Source: Tolypeutes matacus (Eukaryota > Chordata > Mammalia > Cingulata > Chlamyphoridae). From it: 64,000 bases of DNA. The stretch is from contig JAKSZT010054457.1 in assembly GCA_026826555.1 (NCBI GenBank), positions 8,967,198-9,031,197 on the forward strand. Direction: 5' to 3'. Within the stretch, counting starts at the first letter, position 1, and the number at the start of each line of letters is the position of its first letter. Below, piece after piece: positions 11,191-24,104 of this stretch. A model generated the notes under the pieces. The model did not search any database, was not told where the DNA came from, and saw only the letters and a list, made by a program, of their open reading frames with translations. Both the position numbers and the translations under genes were made by a program.

Positions 11191-14032
11191 ACCAAGTTTG
11201 GTGCAGCCATAGAATGGACGCCATTATAGCCTGGAAAAGCCTGCAAACCCTGATAGAGTACGGGGCAAAGCCTGGATAACACATGGTTGTGAATAAATCA
11301 AGAACTATCTTGATGAATAGAATAATTAATAGGAAAAAGGTGGTTTCCCAATGGCCACTTTTTCCCTCCCTATTATTGAACATTCTGTGCAAAGCATAAT
11401 CATTGTATTAGATGTGGAAGTGGCAGAAGACACATAAGAAATATGTCCTCAGCCCTTCAGGAGAAAGAAAAATTCTTTAAAAATTAGGATAAAAGGGAGA
11501 TTTAATTCACCCTGCAAACATGTACTGAGAATCTGCATGGGCAAAATAGAGTCTACAGAAACTAGGAGAGAACTAGATAGATGAAACTCCTTGTTCTTAA
11601 ATATTTATCCAGTTATCAACAAGGATTAAAAATGATAATTACTAAAGAAATAGATATGAGATAACTGGCAATGATAGCCTTAAAACTATCCTTGTCCACA
11701 TAGCTTTTGGTGAATCTTTTTCATATGGACAGGGTAAGCATACTCCAATTGAATTCTGCTGGCTGGTGGAATCATGTACTCAAACTAATTCAAATATATG
11801 TTTGTCAAAGAAAACGAAGACAGAAATAAATAATCAAAAATATGACTAAGCATTTCTTTACATTCTAATCATTGAATTTGCTCTTTAGGCTACATGCTTT
11901 CAAATGTGGCTGTAGATTAGATGAGTCTTTAAGATGATGGTTCCTTCAGAGCATCCTAGAGAAACAAATTGCTTTTAAAGTGTAGAGGAATTGAGAGAGT
12001 TGTATGGATGATATATACTATATTTTATGAGTAATTTAATAGATTTTCATGGTTAATTTTGTTTCTATGTGACTTGTTTATTTTGAATTTGGAATTCAAG
12101 CTCTAGGTTAATATTCAACTACACTATCAACTCTTAATAACAACTATCTACCATAGTTAGTGCTCTCATTGTCACATTTATTTTCCCAAATAGTTAACTG
12201 AGATTTGGTTTGACATGTACCTTGGAACCACCACAAATCCTGAAGTTTCACAAGTTCAATGAGGAAACCGTAATTTATAGATAGTATTTGTTATTTTAAG
12301 TAAAAAGAATAGTGATATAAATAAACCTCTTCCTCCACCACCATCTTAAAGTGAAGATGGTCTACTTTACTTTTATATCATATGCTAAACTTATAATTAT
12401 CCTCAACTGTGTTTAAACCATAACTTCATAGCTGAAATTGAAATAAAAGACTGCAAGAAAATGTTTAGTGTATTTATCTATATGCAAGTAAGAGAACCCG
12501 TAATTCTGAATATTCTCAAATGTAGTGATTATTTTACTAAAAAGGATAGCATTAGATACTTAAATTTTAAATTTGCAGGCCCCTGCCATTGTAACTTGGC
12601 AAACTACTGGGGAAAATTAACAACTGTTGATAAGCTACAGCTTTCATCTTTGTCTTCTTTAAGCCTTAAATATTTAGCGCGATGCTATGGAAAATGGATG
12701 TATGTGCCAACCCTCTTTTTCTATACTGGTGATTAAAGCTGAAGGAGAAAGTCACTACAGCTTTGGTCAGTTTCGCATATTGATTAGGAATATGGTCTCT
12801 GCACTGAGACAGTCACATCCATTCTCCATCATCCTCTCTGTGCAAAAAGACACCAAAGCCTGATTTTTGTTCATGTTTCTTTTTAAATTGTTAGTCATGG
12901 ATGATGTGTTAGTGAGAGTTTATCATGAAGTAATTCATACATTACACTAAATACTGTGTCTGATATAGGCAACACTCTTAAAACAGATGAAATAACAATA
13001 GTACTAATAAATTAAATCTGAAATATTAAGGTGTTAAGTTTGCTTTTTCTAGGTACTTTCTATTATTAATATGTTATGATTCTACTTTGTGGGAAATAAT
13101 TCCAGGATGAAAAATAAAATTCAGGAGACCAATATTGGGCAAAATGAGAATAGTTTCCTTTTATAGGGCTGGTAGAAATATAAATAACAATTATTCTGAA
13201 ATATGCATCAAGAGCTCCCTCTGCCTATATATCTTTCCATAAAACTTTGTTTAAAGCGGCATAGTTCCTTCAGATATGTTGCTAAAAGTAAAATCTAGTA
13301 GAGGAAATTATTTGGATATTTGAAGCCCTAGAAATATATTGACAAATATTTATAGGAAAATATGTTTATCTACATGTACTTTAGAATTACAAACTATTTG
13401 ATTTGTTAACATTTTTGCAGTAAACACAAAAACATGGTTAACTTTGAATTGGAAATAAACCCTGTCTCTTTAATTCCTATATAAATAAAATTGGATGTTT
13501 CTCCACATCTCTGATCAATTTTCTTTTAGGCTTTATAGCATAAATTATGTGTAAATGGGAAAGGAGATATAATCAAGGCACATATATAATTATTTTATTT
13601 TCATATAATTTTAAAATGTGTGAAATGTACAAAAGTGAAAAATGGAGTATAAATGTCAATCCTTTTGAGTAATATAGTTTTTGTGCTGCCATATTTGTAC
13701 ATGGTTAGAAAAACAGTAGTAGGAAAAACATTGACAAGTGGTTTTCTCACTTGTTTTCATTCAGATGATAATTCATTAACAAACATCTTCCTTTATTTTT
13801 GAAAATTAAAAAGCAAAATAACTTTTAAGAAGACTATATTGAAAATGAAAGACTTTCTTCCCTGGAACAAAATGGCATGTGATTAGACTGGTAAGGTCCA
13901 CATTTTGACCACATGATCACAAGATTCAAGGCGACACGACAAGACACTAGGAATCACCTGCCCCCAATTGGCATGGACCATGAGATGTGTCATTTTTAAC
14001 CTTCAACTGCAGCAAAAATCACCCAGAAAAAA
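11191..14032. other. AT-rich intergenic DNA upstream of the OR5R1-type pseudogene
   Basis: No reading frame with recognisable homology was found. The 91-residue open frame at 12461-12736 looks like chance: there is no family motif and no splice context. Confidence 0.45.
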
Positions 14033-15004
14033 ATGGTTGACGATAACGTCACTCATGTCACAGAATTCATTCTCAAGAGAATCGCAGATCAGCCAGAGAT
14101 GCAGGCCCCATGTTTTGTGGTATTTTTAGCCATCTGTCTGGTAACAGTGCTGGGGAATATTGGATTGATTATCTTAATGAGGATTTACTCTTGACTCCAC
14201 ACACCTATGTTTTATTTCCTCGCCCCCTTGGCTTTGTTGACCTTTGTTATTTCTCTGCCATTACTCCGAACATGATAGTGAATTTTGTTGTGGAATGCAA
14301 CATGATTCCTTTCTATGCTTGTGCAACACAAATGGGCTGTTGTCTCACTTTCATGATCCCCGAGTGTTTCCTTTTAGCTTCCATGGCCTATGATCGCTAT
14401 GTAGCTATCTGTAATCCCCTGCATTACTCAGTGCTGATGTCAAAAATAGTCTGCATTCGATTAGTGGCTGTTCCATATATATATATATATATATATACAG
14501 CTTTCTGGTTGCCCTATTCCATACCATTATCACTTTCTGTCTAACTTATTCTGGGCCCAATGTAATTAACCATTTCTATTGTGATGACCTCAACCTCTTA
14601 TAGCTCTGTCCTGGTCAGACACACACATGAAGGAAATTCTAATCTTTGCCTTTGCTGGCTTTGATATGATCTGTTCTTCAATTGTCCTCATTTCCTACAT
14701 CTTTATCATTGCCGCCATTATAAGGATCTGCTCTATCCAGGAGCCACCCAAGGCCATCTCCACCTGTGGCTCGCACATTGTAGCTGTTACTATTTTCTAT
14801 GGCTCACTGATCTTCATGTACCTAGAGCCCAAATCAAACCACTCTCTGGACACAGATAAAATGACTTCTGTATTTTATACAGTGGTGATCCTCATGTTGA
14901 ACCCCCTAGTCTATAGTCTAAGGAATAAAGAGGTGAAAGAAGCCTTGAAGAAAGCCTTGGATAAAGGTTGTGAAATCTTAAAGATATTGCAATTAAGAAA
15001 ATAA
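14033..15004 (+). pseudogene. OR5R1: Olfactory receptor pseudogene, OR5R1 ortholog type
   Basis: This is a single-exon class II olfactory receptor remnant. A functional copy would be a seven-helix odorant GPCR of olfactory neuron cilia. The start ATG (14033) is followed by an N-glycosylation sequon (NVT), THVTEFIL and the TM1 GN motif in [19 protein letters not shown] then follows at about codon 54 (14192-14194, in IYS*LHTPMY). The frame changes within the TM2 start. The TM3 motif [15 protein letters not shown] is intact. In TM4 a TA repeat at 14475-14497 shifts the frame. TM6 (KAISTCGSH) and TM7 ([12 protein letters not shown]) are readable from about 14627 to the stop at 15002-15004. The C-terminus [13 protein letters not shown] is characteristic of OR5R1. 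It is the only OR here on the plus strand. At least one stop and two frameshifts make it a clear pseudogene. Confidence 0.9.
14475..14497. repeat. (AT)n microsatellite inside the OR5R1-type pseudogene
   Basis: There are 23 bases of alternating A and T between CC and CAGC. In OR5R1-like genes the same place codes Pro-Tyr-Ile-Tyr-Ser (CCA TAT ATA TAC AGC), about 9 alternating bases. The net gain of about 14 bases is not a multiple of three, so it moves the downstream TM4 sequence into another frame. Confidence 0.8.
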
Positions 15005-16231
15005 TAAAAATACTTTATTAAAGAAAATCAGGGAAATAAGTCAAGTCATCTCTTGCTTATATTTCTTATCATTCTTTTCCAAACTACAGAAAATATGACT
15101 TTCTTTAACAAATCTTGACCTTTTCTACAAGGACCAAGGGCAAATTTGGAAAGTTAGTATGATTGAAGTGTCCTGAGGCCATCAGCTTTTATAGACTACG
15201 TAAATAATGTTGAAACAAACACAAACACATACATGCATATACCAAATAAAGGTGGCAGCATGTTTTTGTCAGCGCTCTGAATCCTGGAACAAGACTACTG
15301 AGTTTGCTATTTCTTTCACTTACTAGCTGTGCAACATTGGACAATGCACAAATTTTGTGTGGCTTTGTGTGTAATTCTAGAAAATAATAGTACAATATTC
15401 AGTGGTAATAAGGCCATCTAAATGTTTGTTATATAAATTTTTTACATATAAATTTATAAGTAATTTAAAATTAATTCATTGAGCTTTCAAAAGCATATCA
15501 GTCTTTAAGTAAAAGGGAGAAAGCCTGGCTGATGTCTACTATCTGCTAGGCACTTAAGTAATCCTGCTTCTTCTAAGCAAACAGAACTAAGAGATGGGTA
15601 AGATTGTTATTTCCCAGCCTCAATTATTTATAAATTGTCTAAGGTCACAAAACTAGTAATTTTAAAATTACAAATGCAAATTCAAGTCCATTTGACTTTT
15701 GTTTTCTTAACTATTGTTTTTATGAATAAAGGATATTCTATATCTGGATTTAATGTGTCATTATCAGGTTTTTTGAATAAAAAACAATCATTGCTTTTGT
15801 TCTAAATAGAATTACTTGGAAGAACATGGTGATAGGAAATTGTATTTTTAAATAAATAAATTTTTGTCTATGCATATTGGTTTAATTAAAAATAACCTTA
15901 AGTTGTGATGTTATTTATATATACCTATGGTTATGCAGTCATTCTTATATGATCATGACATATAGTTACAAATTAATGATCAGTATGCTTTTGTATTTTG
16001 AAAATTCAGAAAATTCAGAAAAGACAATTCCAAAGTAGTGATTTAATATTATTTTAAATTTAACCATTTTTGAATGATATTTTGACATTTGTGGCCATTA
16101 TATAGGATACAACTTGGGAGTTGTAAATGCATGGTAATTATTTCCTCTCCTGCACTTAATTTGCTAACAACTCAGATATGCTGTCAGGAGGTCCTTTTAT
16201 AACCTTGTACTTGAATGAATTCTCAGGTTTT
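15005..16231. other. Intergenic DNA with a MIR-like fragment
   Basis: About 15530-15700 resembles a diverged MIR (segments 'tctgctaggcact' and 'aaggtcacaaaactagtaa'). The remainder is AT-rich and unassigned. No gene was seen. Confidence 0.45.
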
Positions 16232-16572
16232 CTATTTTATTGTTTTTTATTTGTTTATTTATTTATTAAAAGATACTTAGATTATATAAATGTTTCATAA
16301 AAAGTGTAGGGGATTCCCATATACCCCACTCCCTACCCCTCCCATGCTTTCTCACATTAACAACATCATTCATTAGTGTGGGACATTTGTTACAATTGAC
16401 GAACACATTGGAGCATTGCCACTCAGTGTGGATTATAGTTTACACTATAGTTTAAACTCTATCCCACACATTTTTATAACTTTGACAAGATATATAATGG
16501 CCTGTATCCATCACTGCAACATCATTCAGGACAATTCCAATGTCTGGAAAATGCCACCATATTACACCTCTT
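16232..16572 (-). mobile_element. 5'-truncated L1 3' end with perfect 15-bp target-site duplication
   Basis: This is the same L1 3' end family as at 9.9, 22.9 and 40.3 kb, here 341 bases long. On the plus strand it starts with the T-rich tail. It is bracketed by gaattctcaggtttt at 16217-16231 and 16573-16587. The intact duplication indicates a fairly recent, normal target-primed insertion. Confidence 0.85.
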
Positions 16573-16587
16573 GAATTCTCAGGTTTT

Positions 16588-17725
16588 TAAAGCAGGTTTA
16601 AAAGAGAAACCCGCGTTTCTATTCACCTCACTAAGGCATGCAATATGCTTTTATTTTGGAAGATATACACATTATTTGCATATTACATACACAACATAGA
16701 AGCATCATAGCCACTCTCTCATTTAACAGGTAAAGAAATTCATGTCTATAGAACGTGATCCAAGAACACTGGTCTTCAATGGTTTCACTGCACGTCTCTG
16801 CTTCATCAGATTAGTTAAAACAGCAATGCTTAAACATTAATTGAATTGGAGTTTTCATGTCTTTAAACATTTTTAATTCCCTACTATTGACAATCACTTC
16901 TTAAGTTGACCGTGGTTTTTCTCAGAGATTTCAGCTAAGAAATTCAATTGTATTTGATAGGCATGTCAATCAGCTCCTTCCCAGGCAGAAACTCTTCTGT
17001 GCTGCCTCTTAACACTTTTCTCTAGGAATGTTCTAGGAGGTTGATTTCTGCTGAAATGCCACTCAGTCAAAACCTCAAAATCAACCTTATTCATTTTATC
17101 TCCAGGTTTTTTTTTTTTTTTTTTTAATATGTGTTTTTTCATCTCCACTTTGTTGTCTATGATGTTTTTGTACCTGGATATAGACAGAATCAAGAGGCTG
17201 AAAAAAAAGTAGCAAACAATGAATCTTTGAGAGAGTCTGAGATTAGTGAAGAACAGGAACAATTTCAGAAAGATTTCACCCTGAATTTGAGTTTTGCTAC
17301 TACTGGTTGCATAATATAGAAAGTACAAGTTGTTTGCAAAAAGAATAAAGAAAAATGCTCACCTCACAAGCTAGGTATGAAGATTTCAATATAAATATAT
17401 GTATATACCTTGGCACAATGACTAGCACCTAATAGAATCTTGATAAATATCAATATTATTATTATTGTCAGTGACATGAATCATTATCAAGACATTTTCT
17501 GGTATCCACAACTTATTAGTGTTGTGATTTGAATAAAAATCAAAGCAATTTTTTTTTGACATGGATATTAAAATCTTTAGACTCTCGTGAGAATTCTTTA
17601 GCCTTAGCTACTTTTTAACTATTTTCAGCTGAGTAAAGAATGCTTTGTTCTAAAAAGGAAAGGGCCCTTTCTGCATAACTTGGTACTTTAATATGTTGTA
17701 TTTGAATAAAACATACTAATGATAA
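16588..17725. other. Intergenic DNA, no gene seen
   Basis: A poly-T run lies at about 17107-17125. The flanking 120-residue minus-strand and 62-residue plus-strand open frames overlap it and look like chance. No family was recognised. Confidence 0.4.
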
Positions 17726-17729
17726 TGAA

Positions 17730-17960
17730 AATAATAAAAAAGTAACTTTTATTACTTTTCCATTTCTTATCCCTATTCTAAAAGCTTAGAATTTATCAAC
17801 TCATATAATCTTCTTTTCAGTTTTAAGTAATAGATACAATTATTTACAATTTTAGAGATGCAAAATGTGAAACACAAGGAAGTAAGTAACTCAACCAAAG
17901 TTACACAGCTAATATATGCTGTAGAGTCACATATAATCATGTTCAATATGCGGAAATCAA
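17730..17960 (+). repeat. MIR-type SINE
   Basis: The order of segments (threshold part, a core equivalent to 'ttttagagatgcaaaatg', and 'ccaaagttacacagctaat') matches a diverged MIR in plus orientation. Confidence 0.55.
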
Positions 17961-18549
17961 TATTTACAAAATAGATGAATTAAGTGGTTTGTGATCATTT
18001 TAACAATGACAACCCAACAAATAGATAATTTAAAAATGCGTTAAGTTAAAATTCCCTTAAAACACCCTTTACCTTAATTACAAAATCATTTTGGAGAGGT
18101 ACAGGATTTTCAGGAATGCATCTAGAATATAAGTATTCAATGTTTAATTTACATTTTTCTGTATGTTTGTTCATAATTCCCTCAAATTTTCTTAAATATA
18201 GTTTTTATTTATGTATTGGGTCAGAGGAGCCCATATTCCATCTACATATTTTCAAAGCAATATTAGTTATAATCCATGCAGAACTAACGATTATATATAG
18301 ATATTTTTATTTCCTTATGCTTTCCCCTTGGCACTTGATTCAGTCTGTTAGTAATTAAATTAAGCATAGAATGTTGGAATTTTATTATATAAGTAATCAC
18401 ACATGTGGAAGATCACTGAGATCATTTTGCCTATAAGTCATGTAGGAAAATATACTTAGAGCTCAGTGTCCTTTAATTGGGTTCTAATGCAGTTTTTTAA
18501 TAGAAAATAGGACACAGTGATGTCCAAGGATCAAAGTGGAATCTGATTA

Positions 18550-19090
18550 GGTTTTGGTTGTTTTTCTGCATAATTTTGTTTGTCTTTAGCTTGCGAGCCA
18601 GGTTAATGACATTCCTTGGGCAAAACTCCTGTGCTCAAGCACTGAGCACAGTCCAAGCCAGCCATGATACCATAGCAACTGCCAAGGGGCCCAATTACCC
18701 AGTCCATGCCAAGCTCTCAGCACAGCTTCCAGGAAGCCTGAGGGCACTGACAGTAGTCTCACTGCCCCGTGTACCATTCGCCCTGGCAGGATGGGGCGGG
18801 AATACAGTTATGGCTGAAGACTCAGGAGCTGGCCTCCTAACACACAGCAGACATGCCAGAGGAGTTTTGAACACATTCTCAGGAGCCTTGCTCTCACTGA
18901 TACAGCACCAAAGGGTGTGGGGGTATGGGGGATACTCAGACACCTTTGAAGTCAGCATCATTGACAGGCAAAAGGATAATAAGGGCAGAAGGGTCTTCTG
19001 TCCTCTATGTGGTGACCTTTCCCTTTCCTTTTTTTCTAGAGCTTATGAGCATATTCTGTGCCAGACTCAGGCTTATATAGCTTTCTAATG
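18550..19090. other. GC-richer island of unknown origin with a long open frame
   Basis: This 0.5-kb stretch is clearly less AT-rich than its surroundings and is open for 176 codons on the plus strand (18558-19088) and for 88 codons on the minus strand (18695-18961). Neither translation shows a domain, signal or repeat that I recognise. No splice-site arrangement, polyadenylation tail or flanking duplication was found. It could be an old retrocopy of an untranslated region or an LTR/ERV internal fragment. I cannot assign it. Confidence 0.35.
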
Positions 19091-19314
19091 GTTTTTGAAA
19101 TTATGAACATTTTTTATTTAAATCTGGTTTTTAAGTGAATCACTGTTCATTTTTATAAACTTCTCAACATTGTACAACTCTCCTTGGAAGCATAGGATAT
19201 TCATTAAAAATTGAGCTTCACAGTTGGATAAAACTGAATTAATCTTGGTTCTTCCATTTATTAGCCATGTATATGAGATTATATATATATATATTTTAGT
19301 AAATTACATAAACT

Positions 19315-19470
19315 GCTTTTAAATCTTTTCTTTATATGCATCATCTCATTTGATCCTCAGAATTAGTCTAAGAGAAAGGGACTATTACTCCATTTAGTAG
19401 ATGAGAAAACCCAGGCACAAAGATGTGAAGTTACCCATGCTAACAGTTATTAACCAGAAAAACTAAAATT
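19315..19470 (+). repeat. MIR-type SINE
   Basis: The segments 'atctcatttgatcctcaga' and 'tagatgagaaaacccaggca' are close to the MIR core in plus orientation. Confidence 0.6.
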
Positions 19471-19908
19471 GTTAGCCAAATTGTTTTAATGAAGAATGCA
19501 AGTTCCTAGTCATACACTTGCATACATATAACAGGCAGTAAATTATATTGGTATGAGCTGCCCCAGTCATCTAAACTGATACAGAATCAGTGTCACTAAA
19601 TGTTCAATGTCAAAGTAACTCTGCTCCTAATACCTTCTCCAGAAATTATGGAGAGTGTTCAAACACAAAATGTCTGCTAATAATATGTGACATGTTTTCC
19701 ATATTATTAGATAGTTATCTATTTCAATACAGTCCAAAATTTCTCAATATCACACAGATTTCAGATAAAGCCACTATTTCCCAATATGTTTTATGTGTGT
19801 GTGTGTGCGCTGATGGCCATAAAGGATTAAGATTCTCTTTCTTTCTCTTTTTCTCTTTCTCTCTCCTTTTCAATTCAACAACTCAAGTAAAATTTACAAT
19901 ATGCTTTT

Positions 19909-20100
19909 CTTTTTTTTTTTTCTTTTAAAGATTTTATTTATTTATTCATTTATCCCCCCCCCCTTGCTGCTTGTGCTCGCTGGGTCAGCTAACCACGCCA
20001 CGCGGGCAGGCTTGCCTTCACCAGGAGGCCCCGGGAACTGAACCCAGGGCCTCCCATATGGTAAACGGGAGCCCCACTGATTGAGCCACCGCCGCTTCCC
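19909..20100 (-). mobile_element. tRNA-derived DAS-type SINE with 14-bp target-site duplication
   Basis: On the minus strand it opens with a tRNA-like head (GGGAAGCGGCGGTGGCTCAA). A B-box-like segment (around GGTTCAGTTCCC), a body and an (AAAT)n tail ending in poly-A follow. The 14-bp duplication tacaatatgctttt lies at 19895-19908 and 20101-20114. This SINE type is the strongest hint that the genome is an armadillo. Confidence 0.9.
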
Positions 20101-20294
20101 TACAATATGCTTTTCATGTGGAAATCTTTGAGAATGAAATGGTGGTTTATTCTCCATGAGACTAAGGAGCTACATTTCAGAAAAATGTGTTTGAGAACTT
20201 GAAGTAAAGGATTTGGCTCTGTCATTTATAAGCATTATGACATTAGAAAAGGCTCAACTCAGAGTGCTCTAATCCTTATCCAGTGATTCTTCAG

Positions 20295-21243
20295 TTATTT
20301 GATAGCCAAACACAACTTTTTTGTAATGCTCTTAAGTGTACTTTTTACCTCCTGATTTCTCATGCTATATATCAATGGGTTTATCATGGGAATTACCATC
20401 ACCTAAAACACTGAAGCAAATTTATCTGTGTTTAGAGAATGGCTTGACTTGGGCTGTAGATACATAAAAATGATTGTCCCATAAAATATTGTGCTAGAAG
20501 TCAGGTGGGAAGCACAGGTAGAAAAGGCTTTCTGTTTTCCTTCAGCAGAGTGGATCTTCAGGATGGCAAATAGAATGAAGACATAAGAGATTAGCACAAT
20601 GAACAGAGTGCAAAGTGTATTGAACCCAGCAATGATCAATAGCATCAGTTCTTTGATGTGCGTGTCAGAGCAGGCCAGCGCAATCAAGGGGACATCATCA
20701 CAGTAGAAGTGGTTGACCATATTGGAGTCACAAAAAGACAAGCAAAATGTTCCCAATATCTGAACAAAACCCAGAATGAATCCATAGAAGTATGTGCTGG
20801 CAATCATTCGAATACAGAGTTTCCAAGGCATGAGAATGACAGAGTAAAAGGTTGCAGATGGTAACATACTGATCATATGCCATAATTGAAAGCAAGAACA
20901 TTTCACAAACTGCAAATGTGATAAAGCAGCACACCTGAGTGGCACAAGCATAAAATGTTATACTTTTAACCTCTCTCAGAAAGTTCACCAAGGTTTTTGG
21001 GATGACAGATGAAATAAAAGAAAAATCAACAAAAGCCAGATGGCTAAAGAAAAATTACATCGGTGTGTGCAGCTGAAGAATGATTCAGATTAGCACAATC
21101 AAACCAACATTACCCAAGACACTAACTAAATAGACCACAAGGAAGCCACCAAAGAGAATGGCTTGAAGCTCTGGATTTTCTGTGATCCCCAAGAGGATAA
21201 ACTCAGACACTGCTGAATGATTGCTTTTGGCCAAGGAATTCAT
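20295..21243 (-). pseudogene. OR5AL: Olfactory receptor pseudogene, OR5AL-like (copy A)
   Basis: This is a single-exon OR remnant. From ATG at 21241-21243 it reads [20 protein letters not shown] and the TM1 GN motif. It then meets a TGA right after GLIVLI and a TAA in the TM2 motif (HTPM*FF). TM3 is readable as MAYDQYVTICNLL, with the DRY Arg changed to Gln. A 2-base loss then shifts the frame. From there the extracellular loop NHFYCDDVPLIALACSDTH, TM5 (SYVFILFAIL), TM6 (KAFSTCASH) and TM7 follow, with a TAG at 20403-20405 in SVF*VMVIPMINPLIYS. The natural stop is at 20295-20297. The subfamily name rests on motif similarity and on its place between the OR5R1 and OR8U types, so it is less certain than the OR call. 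Confidence 0.88.
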
Positions 21244-22849
21244 TAAAGCCCCATCAAGTGTGACCCTGAAAGAGAGTGACTAAATCCTTCCTGTCAGTAT
21301 CCTCTTCATAGAGAGCAAAACATGGCTAGAAGGATAAATAGATTGAATTCTGGGAAGAGATGACTAACTTGGTTGAGAAGAACAAAATACCTGGAAGGTG
21401 GTAGACAGTGATCTGGGGAAAATGTATATGGATAAACTTATGGATATGAACACATAGCATGCCAATCATGGTGTCTATGTTAATTCCTACCAGATAGAAT
21501 CTACCACTAAGGAATTTTACAAGAATGACTTGGCCTATGGATATCAGCCAGGCTTATTATTAATTGCCACCACATTAAAAATATGTCCATGAAATCATGG
21601 GACCAACAAAATAAAATGTGCTTTCTCTCACCAATGCTGATATACCTACTGTCACGTTTCAATTCTCAACTTATCAGCAACAAAGACAATCTCTAAGTCT
21701 TCAAAATGGCACCATTTCTTAGTAACACCAGTCAACAAGGTAATGGAACATGGATCTCATCAAATAAGTTCTACTTTAGAAAGGGAAGTTATTTATCCTT
21801 ATGGAAATTACATAAACTCTTGATAGGGATGTGCCTTCTCTGCTTGCACTGCTTTTGCCAGCATAACCATTTGAGATCTTACAGAAGGCTTTAATTATTG
21901 GCATTGTACTCCATATAATGTTACCTGAGCAAAAGAAATGCATTTAAATCAATGTCGGTTATAACAATGGGCATGTGACTATGGGAGTAACTGATTTTAT
22001 CATGTATCTCATCACACAGAAACAGATTCCCTAATGTAAAGATTAATCTTACAAATTCTCAGTTAAGTCACCAGCTTAGAGGCAATTCCTTGTAATTGGG
22101 TTGGGACACTGTTTTCCAGGATAGGGTGCTTGCATTGAATCTGTGCCTGATAAATGATGCTGTGTCTGCCATAGCTAGAATTTAAGTTACTGTGAATCAA
22201 GAGGTAGAAGTAGAAGTGACACATCCCATCATCAAAACCAATGACTGATTGAGAAATTTGTACTAGCGATCTCTATAACTTCAGACTCTGTCAGCTATTA
22301 GTCTGTCCCTTAGAGGAACACTTCTATAATGGGACAGAATAGAGGTCTCATTGAACTGCAGGCCATGATTTTTACCTGGGCTTTTTGTGTTGCTCTTGCA
22401 GTTGGATCAGAAGGAATGGAAATGAATTACTTTATTGGTTGAGTAATCAACTCCATTATAATGAAAAGTTAGTGTTTCTACCACATATTGAAGACAGGAA
22501 TGATGTAACTAGAATTCAGGGGATTTACTGAGGCATATCATAACATTTCTGTGCTCAGTGATAATGATAAATTTATAATTGCAACAAGGCAATGGAGGTC
22601 TTAGATTCCGAGAAGAGAATCTGGGTTACTCCAGTAAAAACAAAGAAAAACAAAATAAAGCAAAAAACAAAAACCTACCAAAATGTTGCTGAGGATAAGG
22701 CAAAGCTAGAATGGGTGGTGGAGGAGAGAAATGGTGATTATCAATTAGAGCCATGTGACTTGCTGTGTCACAAGTCTGCTAATTTCTGAAGCCTAAAGTT
22801 TTTGTATTTACTGTCCAGAAATATCACATATAGACACATAACAACATCT
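21244..22849. other. Intergenic DNA, no gene seen
   Basis: No recognisable frame or repeat was found apart from short A-rich patches near 22640-22680. The 65-residue open frame at 22592-22789 spans that patch and is chance. Confidence 0.4.
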
Positions 22850-23350
22850 CTATTTTTTTTTACTTTATTTTTTTAATGTTTTTTGAATTTTTAAAGAACG
22901 TTTAGATTACATAAATGCTACATAAAAAGCCTAGGAGAGTTCCATATGTCCCATTCCCTCCCCCTCCCACATACACACACTCCCACATTAACAATGTCCA
23001 TCAGCATGGTACATTTGTACAATTGATGAAAACATATTGAAGAATTGTTATTAAGTGTGGACTGTAGTTTACATTATAGTTTACACTCTGTCCCGTACAA
23101 TTTTGTAGGTATGACAAAATATACAAGGGCCTGTATCCATCATTGCAAAGTCATACAAGACAACTCCAAAGTCCCAAAAATGCCCCCATCTTACACCTAT
23201 TCTTCCCTCTCCCATCCCTCAGAACCTCTGGTGGCCAATGCCTTTATATCAATGATAAAAATTCTTCCAGTGTTGGAATAATAATAAGTCTATAGTAGAA
23301 TAATAAGTCTACTTTAGTCCATTGTTCATTCCCCAATCTTGAGGATTTGT
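22850..23350 (-). mobile_element. 5'-truncated L1 3' end
   Basis: This is the same subfamily as the 16.2-kb copy but longer and more diverged. It keeps the tail-proximal 'gtttagattacataaatg', the C-rich segment, 'cccacattaacaatgtcc', and further upstream 'aataagtctatagtagaa'. The boundary on the right is approximate. Confidence 0.7.
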
Positions 23351-23805
23351 AATTCCAACTCTGCTTCCAACTCTAAATAAAGCCATGGTTAGCATGCAGT
23401 ATATCACCTTTTATTTGTTTTGTCTATTTTCCTTCTTTTGATTTTAGTGCTATAAAATCCAAGCTTCTCAGAGAATCTCCCAGCTTTTCATGAAGCCATG
23501 TTCTTGACCACTCCAATCAAGTATAACCATAATTCAAATCATCGTTTTAACCTTGGTAATTCCAATTTCAACTTTATCCCTGGGCAAGTATGTGCAAGAC
23601 ATTTTTCAACTCCAGGGTGCATGTTTCTCTTCTATTAAATGGAAGATTGTAAAACATCTTATAATCTTTAAAGACAGCTTTGCACTTTTGTGTATTTATA
23701 ATTCTGTTTTAGCCTGGGTTCCTGGGAAAACTAAGTCATAGGCAAATTACAAATGGCTAAGGCTTTTGGAGACAGACAATTTTAAGATATTAAGAGTGAG
23801 GAAAA

Positions 23806-24100
23806 TTGATAGATGGAAAGGAACATGTTAAAGGTCATATAGGAAAAAAACCCACAACTAACATACTCAAGGGTGAAAGACTGAAAGCTTTCCCTTTAAT
23901 ATCAGGTACAAGAAAAGGATGCCTACTGTCACCACTCTTATTTAATATTGTACTGGAAGTTCTAGCTAGAGCAATTAGGAATAAAAATAAATAACAGATA
24001 TCCAAACTGGAATGGAAGAATTAAAACTTTTGATATTTGCATAAGACATGATCCTATATATAGATAATCCCCAAAAAATCTAAAACAAAAAGACTGATAA
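23806..24100 (+). mobile_element. LINE-1 ORF2 fragment (reverse transcriptase motif)
   Basis: One frame reads [20 protein letters not shown] then [17 protein letters not shown], the conserved L1 ORF2 segment (consensus GTRQGCPLSPLLFN) just upstream of the reverse transcriptase active-site box. It ends in a stop at 23992-23994. The following 100 bases continue the L1 match without an open frame. Confidence 0.85.
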
Positions 24101-24104
24101 ACCA

